A program made the position numbers and the translations under genes. Below are positions 51,870 through 61,500 of a stretch of DNA of 64,000 nt, one piece after another. The notes under the pieces are model-generated. The model was not told where the DNA came from. It saw only the letters and a program-made list of their open reading frames with translations, and ran no database searches. Position 1 is the stretch's first letter. Each line of letters begins with the position of its first letter. Source of the DNA: Petrolisthes cinctipes (taxonomy: Eukaryota; Arthropoda; Malacostraca; Decapoda; Porcellanidae); contig JAWQEG010001420.1 of assembly GCA_033782935.1 (NCBI GenBank), positions 434,001 to 498,000 of the forward strand, written 5' to 3'.

Positions 51870-52780
51870 TGAACTAGCTGCCGTAGGCTGAGTCCCAGGT
51901 ACCCCCTAGGCTGGGACCCCAGGTTCAGGTCCAGCTAGCCACTAGGCTCAGGTCCAGGTAGCCACTAGGTTCAGGTCCAGGTAGCCCCTAGGCTGAGGAC
52001 CATGTCGCACTAGGTTGAGCCCCGGGTAGCGCCCTAGGTTGTGCATAGGTAGCGCCTTGGCTGAGCCCGAGGTAGCCCCTAGGTTGTGCACAGGTAGAAC
52101 CTTGGCTGTGGTCGAAGCCTAGCTGGCTAGGTCCCAGCAGGCCTCTCAGTCAGTACCCTCCCGGGTTGTTGGTTGAGCGGGTCCTGCTATTGGTGCTAGG
52201 TTGTGCATAGGCAGCACCTAGATAGTGGAGGAGACTGGCTGGCCAGGTCCTCGCAGGCTTGTCAGTCAGTACCCTACCGGGTCCTTGGCTGAGCAGGTCC
52301 TGCTCTTGGCCCTAGGATGTGCATGGGTAGAACCCTAGCTGGTCAGGTCTTAACAGGTTTATCAGTCGGGACCCTACCGGGTCCTTGGCTGAGTGGGTCC
52401 TGCTGTTGGCACTAGGTTGTGCATGGGTAGCACCCTAGGCTGTAGTAGGAGCCTAGCTGGTTAGGTCCTAGCAGGCTTGCCCGTTAGTACCCCACCGGGT
52501 CCTGGGCTGAAAAGGTCCTGTTCTTGGCACTAGGTTGTGCCTGGGTAGCCCCCTAGCTGGCCAGGTCCTAGCAGGTTTGTCAGTTAGTACCCTACCGGGT
52601 CCTTGGCTGAGAGGGACCTGCTCTTTGGTACTAGGTTGTGCATGGGTAGGTCCCTAGGCTGTGGTCGGAGCCTAGTTGGCAGGGACCTGCAGGTTCGTCA
52701 GTCGGTACCCCACCGGGTCCTTAGCTGAGGAGGACCTGCATTTGGTGCTACGCTTGCTCCCTCGGGCGCGGCTCTTTGAG
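51870..52780. repeat. GC-rich minisatellite, short units then alternating 118/100-bp units
   Basis: The first part (to about 52,120) is built from irregular 25-30-bp units around CTAGGTTCAGGTCCAGGTAG. The second part has long units marked by ACC-C-ACCGGGTCC at 52,154, 52,271, 52,371, 52,489, 52,589 and 52,707. Spacings are 117, 100, 118, 100 and 118 bp. Long units carry an extra ~18 bp (such as GCTGTGGTCGGAGCCTAG) beside CTAGCTGG; short units lack it. The unit also contains CTAGGTTGTGCATGGGTAG and GTCCTGCTCTTGG. No coding function is apparent. Confidence 0.9.
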
Positions 52781-53225
52781 CGCGTCCGCGGGGGAGAAGG
52801 AGCCTTTCCTTGCTGGGCCCTGGTACCTGGGAGGTGACCAGGGGTGCAGCCCGACGGTCTGACCCCCTCCTGCTGAGGTGGAAACCTCGGGGGGGTTATC
52901 AGAGCCGACTAAAGGAAGGAGAGGAGGCCTCTCGGGGGCTAGGGACCCGAAAACCCTGTGGACCTGAGGGCGAGACCTCCTCCTGGACTCGTGCTTGCAC
53001 CCCCGAGAGCGGCTCGAGGAGCTCGCCCTTGGGGGAGACGAAGCAGCTTCCCTGCTGGGTCCTGGTACCGGTCAGGTAGCCAGGGGGGCCAGCGTGGTGG
53101 TCTGGCTCGCTTCCGGGAATGGTGGGAAACCATGAAAGGGAGGCACAGAACCATCCAGGGAAGGCGATGGGGACTCGGCGGGGTGCTAGGAGCTAGATCC
53201 CCTGTGACCTCGAGAGGCCCGTCGC
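52748..53225. repeat. Diverged tandem duplication, about 240-bp units
   Basis: Copy 1 (from about 52,748) and copy 2 (from about 52,988) share the order GCTTGC(T/A)CCC, GCGGCTC, GGGGGAGA, CTTCCCTGCTGGG or CTTTCCTTGCTGGG, CCTGGTACC and GGTCTG. Identity is moderate and indels are common. Reading frames on both strands are low-complexity GC-rich translations that I do not call genes. Confidence 0.65.
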
Positions 53226-53460
53226 AGGAACGTACTCCTGGGAGTGCAGAAGCATGTGTGGGGTGAACAGTGGTGATGCACGTCGAGGAACAACCTCACG
53301 GTGCAGCCAGAAGAAGCACACAAGGCACGAGTGGACTGCGGGAGAAAAATGGGGGTTAACACGTGAACCCACGTGTACACACATGGAAAAACACAAAACA
53401 CCCCGAGGGAGGAAGACACTAACTCCCAAGGCAAAACACTAACCCACACATACTCACCCC
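53225..53460. repeat. Dispersed module with GGGTTAACACGTGAA, copy 1
   Basis: Contains GGGGTGAACAGTGGTGATGC, GACTGCGGGAGAAAAATGG, GGGTTAACACGTGAACCCAC and ACACACATGG. The same order recurs at 54,165-54,330. The minus-strand frames here are proline/cysteine/valine-rich translations without a recognisable domain. Confidence 0.65.
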
Positions 53461-54164
53461 CACACTGCTGGGGAAAAACCCCGCAAACACGGTCCCCAAA
53501 AGCCGAGAGTAGACCCTAGGAAACCCAAGGAGGGAGAGGGTTTTAAAGGAGGAACTTGTTACTCTACCAGAAAGTAATAAGCTTCTCTTACCCCCAATAA
53601 GGGCAAGCACAAAGTAAGAGTTATGTAAGAAGAAAGATAGAAAGTCTTACTACCCTACCGCATAATGTTAAAAATTATAAAAACTGTACTGAATTGTGAG
53701 AAAAGAGAAGGTACTGAATGTTGAAAAAACAGTACTGCACGAAGAAGAATGCTACAACGCAGACTAAGAACAGTACAGTAGTAGCAAGAAGTCAAGCAGG
53801 TGTAGTGAGTAAAACGTTGCTTGGTAAGGCAGCTACAGAAGTGCAGGCAACATTATCAGAATAATATCCTAAGACACTAAAAGAGCTGACAAGGAAAAAC
53901 ACCAAAAAGGTGCAGAGGCCCCAAGACACAGGGGAGAAGGGACACGTGCAAATAAATAACCTAACTCCCCACAGGGCTAAAAAACCCGAGGAGAAAAAAC
54001 CCAAACAAGTACTCACCGCACACGGGGGAAGACAGTCACAGCGTGAGCGCACACACCAAACAACACACACACGGGGAAAATCCCCACACAAGGGGCAAAC
54101 ACGCACACGTGTTCGCGCCATGTGCAGAGAAAAACACAACATACAGCCTTCCACACTACACACC
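53461..54164. other. Interior of large element with no recognised feature
   Basis: The first ~100 bp are GC-rich. About 53,560-53,900 is more AT-rich, with several GTACTG and CAGTAC repeats. The remainder is A-rich with ACACAC runs. I see no domain, RNA gene or clear repeat unit here. Confidence 0.5.
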
Positions 54165-54330
54165 AAAGGGTCGCAAGCCTAGGGGGTGAAGCAGGGTGCG
54201 TGGGGCGAACGATGCTGGTGGCCAGACTGCGGGAGAAAAAACTCACAAAAAAGGGGTTAACACGTGAAGCCATGTGTACAAAGACACACACAAAAATAAT
54301 AGGACATGGGCAGAGGGGGATAGCAAGCCC
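54165..54330. repeat. Dispersed module with GGGGTTAACACGTGAA, copy 2
   Basis: It starts GGGTCGCAAGCCTAGGGGG, GTGAAGCAGGGTGCGTGGGG, GACTGCGGGAGAAAAAACTC, GGGGTTAACACGTGAAGCC. It therefore combines the 49,965-50,050 module with the 53,225-53,460 module in one continuous stretch, which suggests those two derive from a longer ancestral unit. Confidence 0.65.
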
Positions 54331-54388
54331 CCTCGGACCCGGGAACGAATCCCAAACAAAAAACCCCCACACGCACCAACCCGGGAAA

Positions 54389-54405
54389 CCCCCCCCCCCC
54401 CCCCC
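54389..54405. repeat. 17-bp poly-C tract
   Basis: Seventeen consecutive C residues followed by GGGGG. It is the longest of five poly-C tracts in the element (others: 49,082-49,094, 49,297-49,310, 50,203-50,213, 50,518-50,527). All have C on the plus strand. Length is prone to sequencing error. Confidence 0.9.
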
Positions 54406-54534
54406 GGGGGCTGGGAAACAACCTCCGGTCTGCAGGCCCCAAAGGAGAGGCACAGACAGCCTGATGGGCAATTCCCAGGGTAACAGACACAATGGGAAGA
54501 CACCAGAAAAACCCCCAAAAATAAGCTGGGAAGG

Positions 54535-55130
54535 GGAAACGAGAACCTGGCACAATCCTCGCTCCCCGCACCCCACGTAACACTAAACCATACTCGGGGA
54601 AAACAACAATAAGGGGCTAAGTAGTCCTACACCCGCACCACGTGGGGGGGAAAGAGCCCCACGTGGGGAGGAAAAAACCTCGCTAACACCAAAAAAACCC
54701 AAGGAAAAATACACCAAATGACGTGTACTAGTGGCAGGAGGAAGGGAGGCAGGACAGGGAAGGGGAAAAAACCCCGAAAAGTAGCCCCCAACAAGCTAGC
54801 CAAAACACCCAGGAACACCACACTGGGAACAAGCAAAAACACACTTAAAAACACGTAAGGGAGAGGATGGGCACAATTCTCGCTCCCCCCAAACCGCGTG
54901 GACTAACACAATACTCGGGGAGGGCACAAGAGGGCTACAAGCCCCCACACACAGACCACGTGGGGAGGTAAAGGCCCCACGTGGGGAGGTCAAACCTCGC
55001 TAAAAACCTAAAATAACCCGAGGAAAACACACCAAATAAGTGTACTAGTGGCAGGAGGAAGGGTGAGAGGGGGATAAGGGGAGAAAACCCCGAAATAAAG
55101 GAGGCCCAAATGAGCCCCCTCCACTAGGGA
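54535..55130. repeat. Tandem duplication, about 320-bp units with CCACGTGG palindromes
   Basis: Two diverged copies start near 54,535 and 54,858. Shared landmarks are ATACTCGGGG (54,589 and 54,911), ACCACGTGGGG, CCCCACGTGGGGAGG, CCTCGCTAA, and GTGTACTAGTGGCAGGAGG (54,723 and 55,040, offset 317). Each copy has two CCACGTGG palindromes (54,638 and 54,659; 54,956 and 54,977). No coding domain is recognised. Confidence 0.8.
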
Positions 55131-55317
55131 AGAAAATGAACTAGCCCTAGGAAAGGAAATATTCCCACAATAACACCCTAAACTCCCAAAACACACACAC
55201 ATCTGCAAAGCAGGCAGGCCACTAGACACAAAAGAAACGATAGCAGGAACACGTGACACAATACCGTAGCGTAGTAGCGAGGAGCGAAGATGTTGACAGC
55301 TACGTGTTCCGCGACAG
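55131..55317. other. Interior of large element with no recognised feature
   Basis: Unique-looking sequence between the 320-bp duplication and the right terminal block. It contains the similar strings ACGTGACACAATACCG and ACGTGTTCCGCGACAG. No gene or repeat recognised. Confidence 0.4.
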
Positions 55318-55538
55318 AGTGATCGAGCGGTATTCAGCGGAGGAGGGGCTTAATACCTCACCACGCCACCACCAGGTGGCTCGACTATCAGTACAGCGCC
55401 AGATTTGAATTTTATTTACTTCTGATGAACGTCACGGAATTGACCCTTCCAACCCAGATTTTGCCTATACGGGGCCTGGGCTTGAGAAGGGGCGTATTCT
55501 ATAGCAATCCAGCTGTGCTGGTTTCACTATACCAATAA
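55318..55538 (-). repeat. Right terminal block: 38-bp TIR plus subterminal sequence shared with the small element
   Basis: The outer 38 bp (55,501-55,538) form the right terminal inverted repeat. The whole block, read on the minus strand, matches 48,387-48,605 of the small element. By eye I count about six substitutions over the inner ~193 bp, plus a small indel near the tip (GGTATAGTG against GGTTGTG). The match ends at AGTGATCGAGCGG. Conserved subterminal sequence next to a TIR is where transposases often bind, but that role is inferred. Confidence 0.88.
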
Positions 55539-58500
55539 ATCGATATTTTAAGTGCCCAAAGTCGATATCTCAAATTCAGGCCTAAAACAACCCGAAAATT
55601 CGATATTTTGGGGTCCCAGAAGCGATCTGTACATGCCTACTCCGTGTTAGAGTATTTTCAAAATACAGGCCCAAAACATACTGAAAATCAATCTTGTAGG
55701 TACCCAAAAGTTGATATGTGCATGCATCTTCTGTACCCGTTTATATCTCAAATTCAGGCTCAAAACACCCAAAAATTTGGTATTTTTGGGTCCTAGACGC
55801 GATCTGTACACGCCTACTGCTAGTTAGAATGCTTTAAAGATACAGACCTAAAACATGCTCAAAATCGATATTTTAGGTGACCAAAAGTCGATATGTGCAT
55901 GCATCTTCAGTACACGTTTATATCTCAAATTCAGGCTAAAAAAAACGAAAATTAGATATTTTGGGGTCCCAGAAGCGATCTGTACCTGCTTAATCCGTGT
56001 TAGAGTATTTTCAAAATACAGGCCCAAAACATACTGAAAATCTATATTTTAGGTGTCCAAAGTCAATATGTGCATGCATCTTCTGTACCTGTTTATATCT
56101 CAAATTCAGGCTCAAAACACCCGAAAATTCCATATTTTGGGGCCCCAGAAGCGATCTGTACATGCCTACTCAATGCAAGAATATTATTAAAATATAGGCC
56201 CAAAGCATGCTAAAAATCGATATTTTAGGTTCCCAAAGTCGATATCTCAAATTCAGGCCCAAAACACCCGAAAAATTCGATATTTTGGGGTCCCAGAAGC
56301 GATTTGTACATGCCTACTCCATGTTAGAGTATTTTCAAAATACAGGCCTAAAGCATCCTGAAAATCGATACTTTAGGTGCCCAAAGTCAATATGTGCATG
56401 CATCTTCTGTACACGTTTATATCTCAAATTCAGGCTCAAAACACCCGAAAATTCGATATTTTGGAGTCCCAGAAGCGATCTGTACATACCTACTCAGTGC
56501 TAGAATATATTCAAAATATATGCCCAAAGCATGCTAAAAATCGATATTTTAGGTGCCCAAAGTCGATATCTCAAATTCAGGCCCAAAACACCCGAAAAAT
56601 TCGATATTTAGGGGTCCCAGAAGCGATCTGTACATGCCTACTCCATTTTAGAGTATTTTCAAAATACAGGCCTAAAACATCCTGAAAATCGATATTTTAG
56701 GTGCCCAAAGTCAATATGTGCATGCATCTTCTGTACCCGTTTATATCTCAAATTCAGGCTCAAACCAACCGAAAATTCGATATTTTGGAGTCCCAGAAGC
56801 GATCTGTACATACCTACTCAGTGTTAGAATATTTTCAAAATATATGCCCAAAACATGCTAAAAATCGAAATTTTAGGTGCCCAAAGTCGATATCTCAAGT
56901 TCAGGCCCAAAACACACGAAAATTCGATATTTTTGTGTCCCAGAAGCGATCTGTACATGCCTACTCAGTGAAAGAATGTTTTCAAAATATAGACTCAAAA
57001 CATGCTAAAAATCGATATTTTAAGTGTCCAAAGTCGATATGAGCATGCATCTTCTGTACCCGTTTATATTTCAAATTCAGGATCAAAACACCCGAAAATT
57101 CGGTATTTATGGGTCCTAGAAGCGATCTGTACATGCCTAATCCTAGTTAGAATGCTTTCAAGATATAGACCTAAAACATGCCAAAAATCGATATTTTAAG
57201 AGCCCAAAGTCGATATCTCAAATTCAGGCCAAAAACACCCGAAAACTCGATATTTTGGAGTCCCAGAAGTGATATGTATATGCCGACTCATATACAGGAC
57301 CAAAACATGCTAAAAATCGATATTTTAGGTGCTTAAACTAGATATCTGAAATTCAGGCCCAAAACACCCGAAAATTCTATATTTTGGGATCCCAGAAACG
57401 ATCTGTACATGCCTACTCCGTGTTAGAGTATTTTCAAAATACAGGCCCAAAACATACTGAAATTGATCTTTTAAGTGCCCAAAAGTCGATATGTGCATGC
57501 ATCTTCTGCACCCGTTTATATCCCAAATTCAACCTCAAAACACCCGAAAATTCGATATTTTAGGGTCCCAGAAGCGATCTGTACATGCCTACTCAGTGCT
57601 AGAATGTTTTTTAATATATAGGCTAAAAAACATGCTAAAAATCGATATTTCAAGTGTCCAAAGTCGATATGTGCATGCATCTTCAGTACCCGTTTATATC
57701 TCAAATTCAGGCTCAAAACACCCGAAAATTTGATATTTTGGGGTCCCAGAAGCGATCTGTACTTGCCTACTCAGTGCTAGAATATTTTCAAAATATATGC
57801 CCAAAACATGCTAAAAATCGAAATTTTAGGTGCCCAAAGTCGATATCTCAAGTTCAGGCCCAAAACACACGAAAATTCGATATTTTTGGGTCCCAGAAGC
57901 GATCTGTACATGCCTACTCCATGTTAGAGTATTTTCAAAATACAGGCCTAAAACATCCTGAAAATCGATATTTTAGGTGCCCAAAGTCAATATGTGCATG
58001 CATCTTTTGTACCCGTTTATATCTCAAATTCAGGCTCAAACCACCCGAAAATTCGATATTTTGGAGTCCCAGAAGCGATCTGTACATACCTACTCAGTGG
58101 TAGAATATTTTCAAAATATATGCCCAAAACATGCTAAAAATCGAAATTTTAGGTGCCCAATGTCGATATCTCAAGTTCAGGCCCAAAACACACGAAAATT
58201 CGATATTTTTGGGTCCCAGAAGCGATCTGTACATGCCTACTCAGTGCAAGAATGTTTTCAAAATATAGACTCAAAACATGCTAAAAATCGATATTTTAAG
58301 TGTCCAAAGTCGATATGTGCATGTATGTTCTGTACCCGTTTATATTTCAAATTCAGGATCAAAACACCCGAAAATTCGGTATTTATGGGTCCTAGAAGCG
58401 ATCTGTACATGCCTACTCCTAGTTAGAATGCTTTCAAGATATAGACCTAAAACATGCCAAAAATCGATATTTTAAGAGCCCAAAGTCGATATCTCAAATT

Positions 58501-61500
58501 CAGGCCAAAAACACCCGAAAACTCGATATTTTGGAGTCCCAGAAGTGATATGTATATGCCGACTCAGATACAGGACCAAAACATGCTAAAAATCGATATT
58601 TTAGGTGCCTAAAGTCGATATCTCAAATTCAGGCCCAAAACACCCAAAAATTCGATATTTTGGGGTCCCAGAAGCGATCTGTACATGCCTACTCAGTGCT
58701 AGATTGTTTTTTAATATATAGGCTAAAAAACATGCTAAAAATCGATATTTCAAGTGTCCAAAGTCGATATGTGCATGCACCTTCTGTACCCGTTTATATC
58801 TCAAATTCAGGCTCAAAACACCCAAAAATTACGTATTTTTTAGTCCTAGAAGCGATCTGTACACGCCTACTGCTAGTTAGAAAGCTTTCAAGATACAGAC
58901 CTAAAACATGCTCAAAATCGATATTTTAGGTGCCCAAAAGTCGATATGTGAATGCGCATCGTTTATATCTCAAATTGAGGCTAAAAAAAAAAAAACGAAA
59001 ATTCGATATTTTGGGGTCTCAGAAGCGATCTGTACCTGCTTACTCCGTGTTAGAGTATTTTCAAAATACAGGCCCAAAACATGCTGAAAATCGATATTTT
59101 AGGTGTCCAAAGTCAATATGTGCATGCATCTTCTGAACCCGTTTATATCTCAAAATCAGCCTCAAAACACCCGAAAATATGATATTTTGGGTCCCAGAAG
59201 CGATCTGTACATGCCTACTCAGTGCTAGAATATTTTCAAAATATAGGCCCAAAGCATGCTAAAAATCGATATATTAGGTGCCCAAAGTCGATATCTCAAA
59301 TTCAGGCCCAAAACACCCGAAGAATTCGATATTTTGGGGTCCCAGAAGCGATCTGTACATGCCTACTCCATGTTAGAGTATTTTTAAAATACAGGCCCAA
59401 AACATCCTGAAAATCGATATTTTAGGTGCCCAAAGTCAATATGTGCATGCATCTTCTGTACCCGTTTATATCTCAAATTCAGGCTCAAAACACCCGAAAA
59501 TTCGATATTTGGGAGTCCCAGAATCGATTTGTACATGCCTACTCAGTGCTAGAATATTTTCAAAATATATGCCCAAAACATGCTAAAAATCGAAATTTTA
59601 GGTGCCCAAAGTCGATATCTCAAATTCAGGCCCAAAACACACAAAAATTCGATATTTTGGGGTCCCAGAAGCGATATGTACATGCCTACTCCGTGTTAGA
59701 GTATTTTCAAATTACAGGCCCAAAACATAATGAAAATCGATCTTTTAGGTGCCCAAAAGTCGATATGTGCATGCATCTTCTGTAGCCGTTTATATCTCAA
59801 ATTCAGGCTCCAAACATCCGAAAACTCGATAGTTTGGGGTCCCAGAAGTGATATGTATATGCCGACTCAGATACAGGACCAAAACATGCTAAAAATCGAT
59901 ATTTTAGGTGCCGAAAGTCGATATCTCAAATTCAGGCCCAAAACACCCGAAAATTCGATATTTTGGGGTCCCAGAAACGATCTGTACATGCCTACTCCGT
60001 GTTAGAGTATTTTCAAAATACAGGCCCAAAACATACTGAAAATTGATCTTTTAAGTGCCCAAAAGTCGAGATGTGCATGCATCTTCTCCACCCGTTTATA
60101 TCCCAAATTCAACCTCAAAACACCCGAAAATTCGATATTTTGGGGTCCCAAAAGCGATCTGTACATGCCTACTCAGTGCTAGAATGTTTTCAATATATAG
60201 GCTAAAAAACATACTAAAAATCGATATTTTAAGTGTCCAAAGTCAATATGTGCATGCACCTTCTGTACCCGTTTATATCTCAAATTCAGGCTCAAAACAC
60301 TCAAAAATTCGGTATTTTTGGGTCCTAGAACCGATCTGTACACGCCTACTGCTAGTTAGAATGCTTTCAAGATACAGACCTAAAACATGCTCAAAATCGA
60401 TATTTTAGGTGCCCAAAAGTCGATATGTGCATACATCGTTTATATCTCAAATTCAGGCTAAAAAAAACGAAAATTCGATATTTTGGGGTCCCAGAAGCGA
60501 TCTGTACCTGCTTACTCCGTGTTAGAGTATTTTCAAAATACAGGCCCAAAACATGCTGAAAATCGATATTTTAGGTGTCGAAAGTCAATATGTGCATGAA
60601 TCATCTGTACCGGTTTATATCTCAAATTCAGGCTCAAAACACCCGAAAATTCGATATTTTGGGGTCCCAGAAGCGATCTGTACATGCCTACTCAGTGCTA
60701 GAATATTTTCAAAATATAGGCCTATAGCATGCTAAAAATCGATATTTTAGGTGCCCAAAGTCCATATCTCAAATTCAGGCCCAAAACACCCGAAAAATTC
60801 GATATTTTGGGGTCCCAGAAGCGTTCTGTACATGCCTACTCCATGTTAGAGTATTTTCAAGATACAGGCCTAAAACATCCTGAAAATCGATATTTTAGGT
60901 GCTCAAAGTCAATATCTGCATGCATCTTCTGTACCCGTTTATATCTCAAATTCAGGCTCAAAACACCCGTAAATTCGATATTTTGGAGTCCCAGAAGCGA
61001 TCTGTACATACCTATTCAGTGCTAGAATATTTTCAAAATATATGCCCAAAACATGATAAAAATCGAAATTTTAGGTGCCCAAAGTCGATATCTCAAATTC
61101 TGGCCCAAAACACCCGAAAATTCGATATTTTGGGGTCCCAGAAGCGATCTGTACATGACTACTCTGTGTTAGAGTATTTTCAAATTACATGCCCAAAAAC
61201 ATAATGAAAATCGATCTTTTAGGTGCCCAAAAGTCGATATGTGCATGCATCTTCTGTACCCGTTTATATCTCAAATTCAGGCTCCAAACACCCGAAAACT
61301 CAATATTTTGGGGTCCCAGAAGCGATCTGTACATGCCTACTCAGATACAGGCCCAAAACATGCTGAAAATCGATATTTTAGGTGCCCAAAGTCCATATGT
61401 GCATGCATCTTCTGTACCCGTTTAAATCTCAAATTCAGGCTCAAAACACCCGAAAATTCGATATTTTGGGGTCCCAGAAGCGATCTGTACATGCCTACTC

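Larger units (their letters stand above)
48725..55538. mobile_element. Large (6.8-kb) TIR-bounded composite element, no transposase recognised
   Basis: The ends are perfect 38-bp inverted repeats (48,725-48,762 and 55,501-55,538) beginning TTATTGGTATAGTGAAACC. The interior is much richer in G and C than the satellite, contains poly-C tracts, and shares nothing with the 176-bp monomer. Removing 48,348-55,538 rejoins the satellite as GCTAAAA plus ATCGATATT, the normal sequence. A target duplication therefore cannot be separated from the A-run. The interior is a mosaic of decayed retroelement sequence, minisatellite and diverged duplications. I found no recognisable transposase, so mobilisation in trans is inferred. 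The element could also be two or more nested insertions whose own borders have eroded. Confidence 0.75.

Noticed and set aside
54013..54576. 187-codon minus-strand frame (and 161 codons at 49,666-50,151) as genes of the large element
   Set aside because: Both are low-complexity GC-rich translations that run through poly-C tracts or dispersed repeats. Most of the latter is a shadow of the recombinase remnant in another frame. No transposase motif is visible.
48348..55538. Helitron, because of a small hairpin near the left end
   Set aside because: Clear terminal inverted repeats are present, and there is no 5' TC with 3' CTRR end.
48725..55538. LTR retrotransposon or integrated virus
   Set aside because: The termini are inverted, not direct, repeats. 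No capsid, protease, integrase or envelope sequence was recognised.
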